DNA from: Rhodanobacteraceae bacterium ZG21-1
GTDB lineage: Bacteria; Pseudomonadota; Gammaproteobacteria; Xanthomonadales; Rhodanobacteraceae
NCBI GenBank assembly: GCA_021390615.1
Contig: JAJEJU010000025.1
Span: 1,550,001-1,614,000, forward strand
Length of the DNA stretch: 64,000 nucleotides
Direction: 5' to 3'
Shown here: positions 8,167-16,196 of the stretch, in pieces
Position numbering within the stretch: the stretch's first letter is position 1
How the letters are laid out: each line of letters opens with the position of its first letter
Notes under the pieces: model-generated
Database searches by the model: none
The model's input: the letters and a program-made list of their open reading frames with translations, nothing else
Told to the model about the DNA's origin: nothing
Program-made: the position numbers and the translations under genes

Positions 8167-11100
8167 GTGACCACCCCCATACTCAGCCCCGAATTTCCCG
8201 CCGCGCCCACCCCGGCGCGCGCACGCATCACCGCGGCCTGGCTGCGCGACGAGACCGAGGCGGTCAACGACCTGCTGGTCCAGGCCAGCCTGCCGCCGAC
8301 CGAACGCGAACAGGTGATCGACGTCGCCGCCGGCCTGGTCACCCGGGTGCGCGCCCGCGCCAAAGACCAGAGCGCGGTCGAATCCTTCATGCGCCAGTAC
8401 GACCTGTCCAGCGAGGAAGGCGTGCTGCTGATGTGCGTGGCCGAGGCCCTGCTGCGCATTCCCGACAAGGCCACCGCCGACAAGCTGATCCGCGACAAGC
8501 TGGGCGACGCCGACTGGAAGCGCCACCTGGGTAAAAGCGAATCGCTGTTCGTCAACGCCTCGACCTGGGGCCTGATGCTGACCGGCCGCCTGGTCAACCT
8601 GGCCGAGGACACCCGGCACGACTTCACCGGCGCGCTGAAGCGGCTGGTCGGCCGCGCCGGCGAGCCGGCGGTGCGCCTGGCGGTGCGCCAGGCCATGCGC
8701 ATCATGGGCCACCAGTTCGTGATGGGGCAGACCATCGGCGAGGCGCTGGACCGCTGCGCCAAGAAGGAATACGCGGTGTACCGCTATTCCTACGACATGC
8801 TGGGCGAGTCTGCGCTGACCAGCGAGACCGCCGAGCGCTACCAGCAGGACTACCGCAACGCGATCGCCGCGATCGGCGGGCGCGGTCCGTTCGCCAACCA
8901 CACCGACGCGCCGTCGATCTCGGTGAAGCTGTCGGCGCTGCACCCGCGCTACGAGGTGGCCAAGCGCGAGCTGGCCCGCCGCGACCTCACCGCCAAGCTG
9001 CTGGAGCTGTCGCAGCTGGCGATGAAGCACGGCATTGCGCTGTCGGTGGACGCCGAGGAAGCCGAGCGCCTGGAACTGTCGCTGGACATCATCGGCGAGG
9101 TGTTCGCGCATCCCTCGCTGCAGGGCTGGAACGGCCTGGGCATCGTGGTGCAGGCCTACTCCAAGCGCACCCCGTTCGTGATCGACTGGCTGGTCGAGAC
9201 GGCCCGCGCGGCCGGCCGCCGCTGGTACGTGCGCCTGGTCAAGGGCGCCTACTGGGACGCCGAGATCAAGCGCGCGCAGGAACAGGGCCTGGCCGGCTAC
9301 CCGCTGTACACGCGCAAGCCGAACACCGACGTGTCCTACCTGGCCTGCGCGCGCAAGCTGTTCGACGCCGGCAGCGAGCTGATCTACCCGCAGTTCGCCA
9401 CCCACAACGCGCACACCATCGCCGCCGTGCATCACATCGCGCGCGCCCGCCCGTTCGAGTTCCAGCGCCTGCACGGCATGGGCACCGACCTGTACGCCGA
9501 GGTGATCGGCGTGCAGAACCTCAACGTGCCCTGCCGCGTGTACGCGCCGGTCGGCACCCATGAGGACCTGCTGCCCTACCTGGTGCGCCGCCTGCTCGAG
9601 AACGGCGCCAACACCAGCTTCGTCAATCGCGTGGTGGACGAAAGCCTGCCGGTGCGCGAGCTGGTGGCCGACCCCTGCGAGACGGTGCGCCGCTTCGCCT
9701 CCATCCCCCACCCGCGCATCCCGCTGCCGGTGAATCTGTACGGCGAGAATGCCGCGGCCGCGCCGCATTCGACCCTTGTATCCAGGAAGAACTCCATGGG
9801 CGTCAACTTCTCCAACGACAACGAACTGAAAGCCCTCGCCGAGACGGTCAACGCCCAGTCCGGTCCGTGGAACGCCACTCCGCTGGTGCCCGGCGCCAGC
9901 ACCGGCGGCGCCACCGTGCAGGTCACCAACCCGGCCGATCGTCGCCAGACGGTGGGCAGCTACGTCGCCGCCGACGCCGCGGCGGTGGACCGCGCGCTGG
10001 CCAACGCGGTGGCCGCGCAGCCCGCCTGGGACCGCCTGCCCGCCGCCAGCCGCGCAGCCATCCTGGAACACGCCGCCGAGCAGCTCGAGGCGCGCCGCGG
10101 CGAGTTCATCGCGCTGTGCGTGCGCGAGGCCGGCAAGAGCCTGCCCGACGCCATCGCCGAGATCCGCGAGGCGGCCGACTTCCTGCGCTACTACGCCGCC
10201 ATGGCGCGCCGCCTGTTCGGCCAGCCGGAGCAGCTGCCCGGCCCCACCGGCGAAAGCAACCAGCTGTTCTTGAACGGCCGCGGCGTGTTCGTCTGCATCA
10301 GCCCGTGGAACTTCCCGCTGGCGATCTTTCTCGGCCAGGTCAGCGCCGCGCTGGCCGCCGGCAACGCGGTGATCGCCAAGCCGGCCGAGCAGACCAGCCT
10401 GATCGGCCATGCCGCGGTGAAGCTGCTGCACGAGGCCGGCGTGCCGGCCGAGGTGCTGCAGTACTTGCCGGGCGACGGCGCCACCGTCGGCGCCGCGCTG
10501 ACCAAGGACCCGCGCGTGGCCGGCGTGGCCTTCACCGGCTCCACCGAAACCGCCTGGGCGATCAACCGTGCGCTGGCCGCGCGCAACGCGCCGATCGCCG
10601 CGCTGATCGCCGAGACCGGCGGCCAGAACGCGATGATCGCCGACTCCTCCGCGCTGCCCGAGCAGATCGTCAAGGATGTGATCGCCTCGGCCTTCCAGTC
10701 CGCCGGCCAGCGCTGCTCGGCGGCGCGCGTGCTGTTCGTGCAGGAAGACATCGCCGACAAGGTGGTCTCGATGCTGGCCGGCGCGATGACCGAGCTGAAG
10801 GTCGGCGACCCCGGCCAGCTGAGCACCGACGTGGGCCCGGTGATCGACGAGGACGCACGCAAGATCCTGGTCGAGCATGCCGCGCGCATGGACAAGGAAG
10901 CGAAGAAGATCGGCGAGGTCGCGCTCGACGCGGCGGCCACCGGAAACGGCACCTTCTTCGCGCCGCGCGCCTACGAGATTCCCTCGCTGGCCACGCTGAC
11001 CCGCGAGGTGTTCGGCCCGGTGCTGCACGTGATCCGCTGGAAGGGCAACGAGCTGGCCCAGGTGGTCGAGCAGATCAACGCCACCGGCTACGGCCTCACC

Positions 11101-11355
11101 CTGGGCATCCACAGCCGCATCGACGACACCGTGGAATTCATCCAGAGCCGCGCCCGCGTGGGCAACTGCTACGTCAACCGCAACCAGATCGGCGCAGTGG
11201 TCGGGGTGCAGCCGTTCGGCGGCGAAGGCCTCTCCGGCACCGGCCCCAAGGCGGGCGGCCCGCACTACCTGCTGCGTTTCGCCGGCGAGCGCACGCTGAC
11301 CATCAACACCACCGCGGCCGGCGGCAACGCCTCCCTGCTGACCATCGGCGAATAA
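8167..11355 (+). CDS. putA: Bifunctional proline dehydrogenase / L-glutamate gamma-semialdehyde dehydrogenase
   Basis: Oxidises proline to glutamate in two steps, passing the semialdehyde between active sites; peripheral on the inner membrane with FAD and NAD+. The 1062-residue protein is the short PutA type. The FAD barrel spans roughly residues 130-440 (SVKLSALHPRYE, VRLVKGAYWDAE, ATHNAHT, FEFQRLHGMG). The aldehyde dehydrogenase half spans about 540-1040, with general base E816 (AETGGQNAM) and nucleophile C850 (AGQRCSAARV). There is no N-terminal ribbon-helix-helix domain, so it should not repress itself. GTG 8167 is chosen because upstream in-frame codons encode no recognisable PutA sequence; a TTG at 8086 is an alternative. 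Confidence 0.96.
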   Translation: MTTPILSPEFPAAPTPARARITAAWLRDETEAVNDLLVQASLPPTEREQVIDVAAGLVTRVRARAKDQSAVESFMRQYDLSSEEGVLLMCVAEALLRIPDKATADKLIRDKLGDADWKRHLGKSESLFVNASTWGLMLTGRLVNLAEDTRHDFTGALKRLVGRAGEPAVRLAVRQAMRIMGHQFVMGQTIGEALDRCAKKEYAVYRYSYDMLGESALTSETAERYQQDYRNAIAAIGGRGPFANHTDAPSISVKLSALHPRYEVAKRELARRDLTAKLLELSQLAMKHGIALSVDAEEAERLELSLDIIGEVFAHPSLQGWNGLGIVVQAYSKRTPFVIDWLVETARAAGRRWYVRLVKGAYWDAEIKRAQEQGLAGYPLYTRKPNTDVSYLACARKLFDAGSELIYPQFATHNAHTIAAVHHIARARPFEFQRLHGMGTDLYAEVIGVQNLNVPCRVYAPVGTHEDLLPYLVRRLLENGANTSFVNRVVDESLPVRELVADPCETVRRFASIPHPRIPLPVNLYGENAAAAPHSTLVSRKNSMGVNFSNDNELKALAETVNAQSGPWNATPLVPGASTGGATVQVTNPADRRQTVGSYVAADAAAVDRALANAVAAQPAWDRLPAASRAAILEHAAEQLEARRGEFIALCVREAGKSLPDAIAEIREAADFLRYYAAMARRLFGQPEQLPGPTGESNQLFLNGRGVFVCISPWNFPLAIFLGQVSAALAAGNAVIAKPAEQTSLIGHAAVKLLHEAGVPAEVLQYLPGDGATVGAALTKDPRVAGVAFTGSTETAWAINRALAARNAPIAALIAETGGQNAMIADSSALPEQIVKDVIASAFQSAGQRCSAARVLFVQEDIADKVVSMLAGAMTELKVGDPGQLSTDVGPVIDEDARKILVEHAARMDKEAKKIGEVALDAAATGNGTFFAPRAYEIPSLATLTREVFGPVLHVIRWKGNELAQVVEQINATGYGLTLGIHSRIDDTVEFIQSRARVGNCYVNRNQIGAVVGVQPFGGEGLSGTGPKAGGPHYLLRFAGERTLTINTTAAGGNASLLTIGE

Positions 11356-11405
11356 GCCGGCGCGCGCCCCCCGGCCGGCACGGCGGGCGCCCGGCCTGGC
11401 GGCGG

Positions 11406-11830
11406 TCAGGCCTCGATCGAATGCAGCGTGTTGCTGCTGGGCTGCACGCTTCGGGCGTAGTCGTCGTGTTCCCGGCAGGCCTCCGAGCGCAGATAGTCCG
11501 CGAAGCCGACCTCGACGCTGTCGTGCAGCGCATAGTCGCTGCGCCCGCTGAGCAGCATCGCCGCCATCGCGCGCAGCAGCGGCAGCTCGGGCAGGCGCTC
11601 CTCGACGAACAGGAACTGCCCCGCCTGGTTGACCTCGAGGAAGAACGCATCGCCGGCATGGTCGACCACCAGGTCGATGCAGGCGAACATCAGGCCTAGC
11701 CGCTGCATCACGGCGCGCAGCTGGTCCGGCAACGGCTGCGGCAGCTCGATCGACTCCATGCGCAAGCCGCGATCCAGCGAATGCTGGCCGCCAGTCGAGA
11801 TAGGCTGCGCCGGATGGCTGCAGCTGGTCG
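11406..11830 (-). pseudogene. C-terminal remnant of an MvdC/MvdD-like ATP-grasp peptide ligase
   Basis: Reading leftward, the frame encodes a stretch typical of the C-terminal half of ATP-grasp ligases that cross-link graspetide (microviridin-type) peptides: LPDQLRAVMQRLGLMFACIDLVV, then the Mg/ATP-binding FLEVNQAGQFLFVEE and LPLLRAMAAMLL. Upstream of about 11830 the frame has no family similarity, and fragments suggesting the preceding domain (RFQAYLQ) occur in another frame near 11875. The N-terminal pre-ATP-grasp domain and lid, some 200 residues, are absent: the space is taken by the AraC-type gene. The frame is open further, to a possible start at 11975, with no ribosome binding site. 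I read this as a truncated, frameshifted relic; a diverged short functional gene cannot be excluded. Confidence 0.6.
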
Positions 11831-12066
11831 GGTCGGCGCGTCCGTCGTCGATCGCGGCGAGGCCTGCAGGTAAGCCTGAAACCGCTGCGGCGGATGTGCG
11901 ACGCAGCTCCTGGATTGCAGGCCTGGCCGTCCGCGCAGCAGAGCGTGCCCGACGCCGACGCTTCGGCATGCGCACCTGCTGTTGTGCGCCGCGCCAAACG
12001 TGCAGGCGCGACGCGTGCTAGAACATGCGCTCGGGCCGATGGGGATCGGCCAGCAGGCCACCGACC

Positions 12067-13143
12067 ATGTCACAGACGGCAGTTGCCATTCCCGCCGGGG
12101 GACGCGCGTCGGCGTCGTTGGCCGAACACGATCCGCGCCTGCAGGTCGCCGACATTCCGCCCAACGTGCTGGTGCACCTCACCGAGCTGGCGGCGCGGCG
12201 CGGCGCGTCGAGCGCGGCCTGGTTCGCCGGGCTGGCACTGAGCCGCCAGCAGATCAACGACCCCGGCGTGCGGGTGTCCTACCGGCAGGCGCGCACGGTG
12301 ATCGGGCGCGCGCTGCAGGCGCTGGACCAGCCTGGCCTTGGCCTGCAGGTCGGGCGCTACGAGACCATCGGCAGCTTCGGCCTGCTCGGCCTAGCCATGA
12401 TGACTTCGCGCAACTTCGGCGACGCCATGCGCGTAGGCATCGAGAACCATCGCGTCAGCGGCAGCCTGCTCGACGTCGACTTCGCGGTGGTCGATGCGCA
12501 GACAGTGGCCGTGCAGGCCTGGCCGCGCTTCGGCGAAACCGAACTGCTGCCGTTCCTGTGCGAGGAGCTGTTCTCCAGCTCGCTGGCCATCGCGCGCGAG
12601 CTGGTCGGGCCCCGCCTGCTGCCGCTGCGCATCGAGCTGAGCTATCCCGCGCCGGCCCACGCCGCCGACTACGCGACGGTGTTCCAGTGCGAGGTGCGCT
12701 TCGGCGCGCAGCTCAACCGCATCCTGGTCGACGCGCAGTGGCTGGAGCATCCCCTGCCCGGCTACAACCCGCTCACCTCGCGGCAGGCGCTGGCGCTGTG
12801 CCAACAGCAGCTCGGCGGCCACGGCGAGGACGAGATCGTCAGCTCGGTCGAGCGCCTGCTGCGCAGCCGCCTGCGCGAACACCCGCGGCTGACCGAGGTG
12901 GCCAACACCCTGCACCTCAGCGAACGCTCGCTGCGCCGCAAGCTGGCCGGCAGCGGGCGGATCTTCCGCGAGATCCACGACCGCGTGCGCGCCGAACGGG
13001 CGCTGGAACTGCTGCGCGCCGGCCAGCTGAGCATCGCCGAGATCGGCAGCGAACTCGGCTTCAGCGACCCGCGCGAATTCCGCCGCGCCTTCAAGCGCTG
13101 GACCGGCATGCCGCCGCTGCACGCGCGCCGCCGGGTGGCCTAG
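12067..13143 (+). CDS. AraC family transcriptional regulator with Arabinose_bd-type sensor domain
   Basis: A 358-residue regulator. Residues about 40-230 resemble the Arabinose_bd-like domain of OruR/ArgR-type activators (YETIGSFGLLGLAMMTSRNFGDAMRVG is characteristic). The C-terminal about 100 residues form two helix-turn-helix motifs (VANTLHLSERSLRRKLAGSG and IAEIGSELGFSDPREFRRAFKRWTGMPP). The ligand is not predictable. Regulators of this class usually act on adjacent catabolic or uptake genes, so the lipoprotein/cytochrome/TonB receptor group downstream is the obvious candidate target. ATG 12067 gives a family-like N-terminus; an upstream ATG at 12025 is possible. The last codons lie inside the first copy of a 142-bp tandem repeat. 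Confidence 0.88.
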   Translation: MSQTAVAIPAGGRASASLAEHDPRLQVADIPPNVLVHLTELAARRGASSAAWFAGLALSRQQINDPGVRVSYRQARTVIGRALQALDQPGLGLQVGRYETIGSFGLLGLAMMTSRNFGDAMRVGIENHRVSGSLLDVDFAVVDAQTVAVQAWPRFGETELLPFLCEELFSSSLAIARELVGPRLLPLRIELSYPAPAHAADYATVFQCEVRFGAQLNRILVDAQWLEHPLPGYNPLTSRQALALCQQQLGGHGEDEIVSSVERLLRSRLREHPRLTEVANTLHLSERSLRRKLAGSGRIFREIHDRVRAERALELLRAGQLSIAEIGSELGFSDPREFRRAFKRWTGMPPLHARRRVA

Positions 13144-13414
13144 CGCCGGTTGTTGTCTTCTTACGATCTGCGCGGGAAGGCCGCCCACGCAACGCATGCA
13201 GGCGCAGGCGCGCTGGCGACCGCGCACACGACGACGGCATGGGGACCCGAAGGTGTTGCCGCGCGATGGCGTCCGGGTGGCCTAGCGCCGGCTGTTGTCT
13301 TCTTACGATCTGCGCGGGAAGGCCGCCCACGCAACGCACGCAGGCGCAGGCGCGCTGGCGACCGCGCGCACGACACCGGCATGGCGACCCGAAGGTGTTG
13401 CCGCGCGATGGCGT
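13131..13414. repeat. Tandem duplication of a 142-bp unit
   Basis: Two head-to-tail copies, 13131-13272 and 13273-13414, differ at only a handful of positions. Each opens with CCGGGTGGCCTAGCGCCGG, which contains the last codons and stop of the AraC-type gene, and closes with GGTGTTGCCGCGCGATGGCGT. The second copy therefore carries a spare copy of the gene's 3' tail. No other gene is seen in 13144-13716, apart from this and the short-repeat tract that follows. Confidence 0.9.
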
Positions 13415-13485
13415 GGCGACAGTGCACGCCCGATCCGACAAGTCACTCGGCGTGATGCGGATTGGCGATCGCTCAGCGGCAGTCC

Positions 13486-13570
<85 letters not shown>

Positions 13571-13716
13571 CGAGAAGGATTGCAGGCAGGCATTCACGAC
13601 GTCGGCCAAGCTGGCCGCTCCGCCCCCCACCAACGTCCCTTTCGCCCTCCCCAGTCCGTGGCGCTTGCGTGACAGTGACGGCATGCCGCGCCCATCCGCG
13701 CGAGGGGAGCACGATC

Positions 13717-14952
13717 ATGTCCAAGCACGCCCTGACCGTCGCCGCGATCCTGCTGCTGGCCGCCTGCAGCAGCGGCGAAGCGCCGCCGCCCAGTCAGTCC
13801 GACACCGCTTTTGAAGGCAAGCTGGAACAGCAGCTGCTCGACGCCAAGCCCGGCAGCGTGATCGAAATTCCGGCAGGCCACTACCACCTGCAGCGCGGCC
13901 TGGGCCTGCGCACCGACGGCGTCACCATCCGCGGCGCCGGCATGGACAAGACCGTGCTGTCGTTCAAGGGCCAGATCGTCGGCCCCGAAGGCCTGCTGGT
14001 GAACGCCAACGACTTCACCATCGAGAACCTGGCCATCGAGGACACCAAGGGCGACGCGCTGAAGATCAACCAGGGTCGCAACATCACCATCCACGGCGTG
14101 CGCATCGAGTGGACCGGCGGCCCGGACACCAACAACGGCGCCTACGGCCTGTATCCGGTGAAGACGCAGAACGTGCTGGTGGAGGATTCGGTGGTGATCG
14201 GCGCCTCCGATGCCGGCATCTACGTCGGCCAGTCCAGCAACATCGTGGTACGGCGCAACCGCGCCGAGCAGAACGTGGCCGGCATCGAGATCGAGAACTC
14301 GGTGAATGCCGACGTCTACGACAACACCGCGATCAAGAACACCGGCGGCATCCTGGTCTTCAACATGCCCAACCTGTCGCAGGCCGGCCACGCCAGCCGC
14401 GTGTTCAAGAACAAGGTGTTCGACAACAACACCGCCAACTTCGCCGCCAAGGGCGCCGCCGTGGCCAGCGTGCCGGCCGGTTCGGGCGTGGTGGTCAACT
14501 CCAACGACAAGGTGGAGATCTTCGACAACGACATCGCCGACAACCAGACTGCCAACCTCATCATCTCCAGCTACTACTCGACCAACTACTACAACAAGCT
14601 GGGCGTGGCGGCCGACTACAACCCCTATCCGAAAGGCATCTTCGTCTACGGCAACCGCTTCAAGGGCGGCGGCGACTCGCCCGACGGGCTCAAGCTGAAG
14701 ACGCTGAAGGCGGCGGTCTACGGCCTCACCGGGCGCTTCCCGGACGTGCTGTGGGACGGCTACGCCGATCCCAAGGGCCAGGTCGACGGCCAGCCGCCCG
14801 CCGACGACCGCATCTGCATCCAGGACGTCAACGGCGTGCTCAATGCCGACGGCCCGCACGACTACAAGAACCCGACCACCGACACCAAGCCCTACCAGTG
14901 CACCCTGCCCAAACTGCCGCCGGTGACGCTCAATCCGGAGCCCAAGGTGTGA
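13717..14952 (+). CDS. Parallel beta-helix lipoprotein (TIGR03805-like)
   Basis: A 411-residue predicted lipoprotein: signal peptide with lipobox LLAAC (Cys17), followed by repeated right-handed beta-helix rungs such as GVTIRGAG, NFTIENLAIEDTKGD-type turns, NITIHGVRIEW, NVLVEDSVVIGASDAGIYVGQ and NIVVRRNRAEQNVAGIEIENS. This matches the beta-helix family that is regularly paired with an SO2930-type diheme cytochrome, which is indeed the next gene, 14 bases away. Substrate and enzymatic activity are unknown; a carbohydrate or other polymer-binding or cleaving role is only a guess from the fold. The ATG is supported by GAGGGGA at 13702-13708. Confidence 0.88.
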   Translation: MSKHALTVAAILLLAACSSGEAPPPSQSDTAFEGKLEQQLLDAKPGSVIEIPAGHYHLQRGLGLRTDGVTIRGAGMDKTVLSFKGQIVGPEGLLVNANDFTIENLAIEDTKGDALKINQGRNITIHGVRIEWTGGPDTNNGAYGLYPVKTQNVLVEDSVVIGASDAGIYVGQSSNIVVRRNRAEQNVAGIEIENSVNADVYDNTAIKNTGGILVFNMPNLSQAGHASRVFKNKVFDNNTANFAAKGAAVASVPAGSGVVVNSNDKVEIFDNDIADNQTANLIISSYYSTNYYNKLGVAADYNPYPKGIFVYGNRFKGGGDSPDGLKLKTLKAAVYGLTGRFPDVLWDGYADPKGQVDGQPPADDRICIQDVNGVLNADGPHDYKNPTTDTKPYQCTLPKLPPVTLNPEPKV

Positions 14953-14966
14953 GGAGCGACGGCCCG

Positions 14967-16112
14967 ATGCCCTGGCTGCGCCTGCTGCTGCTTTGCCTGA
15001 CCATCCTGCTGGCGGCCTGCCATCGCGAAATGGCGCCGGTGGCCTTCCACGCCGACGGCGCGCCGCCGCAGCTCAGCGACTGGCATGTGGTCGAAGCGCG
15101 CGACGGCCGGCTGCAGCTCAACCAGGGCGTGGTGCCGTACGACCTCAACACGCCGCTGTTCACCGACTACGCGCACAAGCTGCGCACGATCTGGATGCCG
15201 GCCGGCGTCTCGGCGACATACAGCGCCACCGACACCTTCGACTTCCCGGTCGGCACCATCATCAGCAAGACCTTCTACTACCCGCTGCCGGCGGGCGCCG
15301 CGCGCGACAGCGGCGAAGTGGCGCGCAACTACGACAACAGCCGCGATTTCGCCGGCAGCGGGCTGGATCTGGCCCACGTGCGGCTGATCGAGACGCGCCT
15401 GCTGGTGCGCCGCCAGGACGGCTGGACTGCGCTGCCCTACGTGTGGAACGCGCAGCAAACCGAGGCCGTGCTGCAGCCCACCGGCGCGGTGCAGCCGCTG
15501 ACCCTGGTCGCCGCCGACGGCAGCCGCGAGCCGTTCAACTACGTGGTGCCGGACCGCAGCCAGTGCGCCAGCTGCCACGCGCGCGACATGCTGAGCCACG
15601 CGCTGCAGCCGATCGGCCCGAAGGCACGGCATCTCAACCGCGACTACGCCTATGCGGACGGCAACGAGAACGAGCTGGCGCACCTGGTGCGCGTCGGTTA
15701 TCTCAGCGGCGCGCCGGCGCCGGACCAGGCGCCGCGCAATGCCAACTGGATGGACCCGCAGGCGCCGCTGGACGCGCGCGCGCGCGCCTACCTAGACATC
15801 AACTGCGGCCATTGCCACAACCCGCAGGGCGCCGCCAACACTACCGGGCTGAGCCTGAGCATGGCCACGCCGGAGGATCGCCACCTCGGCATCTGCAAGC
15901 CGCCGACCGCCGCAGGCCGCGGCACCGGCGACCACTTCTTCGACATCGTGCCCGGCAAGCCAGACGACTCGATCATGCCGTACCGGCTGGCCTCGGCCGA
16001 TCCCGGCACGATGATGCCGGAGCTGGGCCGCAGCACCGTGCACCGCGAAGGCGTGGCGCTGATCCGGGCCTGGATCGCGGCGCAACAGGGGGACTGCACC
16101 ACCTTGCACTGA
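14967..16112 (+). CDS. SO2930 family diheme c-type cytochrome lipoprotein
   Basis: A 381-residue exported protein with lipobox LLAAC (Cys18) and two CxxCH heme c sites, CASCH at 200-204 and CGHCH at 280-284. Conserved family segments include VVPYDLNTPLFTDYAHK and a C-terminal MMPELGRSTVHREGVALI. It is the usual partner of the beta-helix lipoprotein. It presumably carries electrons in the periplasm or at the outer membrane, from an unidentified oxidation to the respiratory chain, possibly to the aa3 oxidase; this is inference. GAGGAG lies between the upstream stop and the ATG, so translation is probably coupled. Confidence 0.9.
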   Translation: MPWLRLLLLCLTILLAACHREMAPVAFHADGAPPQLSDWHVVEARDGRLQLNQGVVPYDLNTPLFTDYAHKLRTIWMPAGVSATYSATDTFDFPVGTIISKTFYYPLPAGAARDSGEVARNYDNSRDFAGSGLDLAHVRLIETRLLVRRQDGWTALPYVWNAQQTEAVLQPTGAVQPLTLVAADGSREPFNYVVPDRSQCASCHARDMLSHALQPIGPKARHLNRDYAYADGNENELAHLVRVGYLSGAPAPDQAPRNANWMDPQAPLDARARAYLDINCGHCHNPQGAANTTGLSLSMATPEDRHLGICKPPTAAGRGTGDHFFDIVPGKPDDSIMPYRLASADPGTMMPELGRSTVHREGVALIRAWIAAQQGDCTTLH

Positions 16113-16196
16113 GCCTGAGGCGAACAAGCCATAGACCGACCAAGCGGCCGATCGAAGCCGCGCCAGATTCGAGCCATCCAGCGGGGGAGAACCAGC

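Noticed and set aside
8152-11997. Very long open frame on the minus strand opposite putA
   Set aside because: Low-complexity shadow of GC-rich putA codons (rich in Ala, Gly, Arg, Val, His); the opposite strand encodes a complete PutA with all active-site residues.
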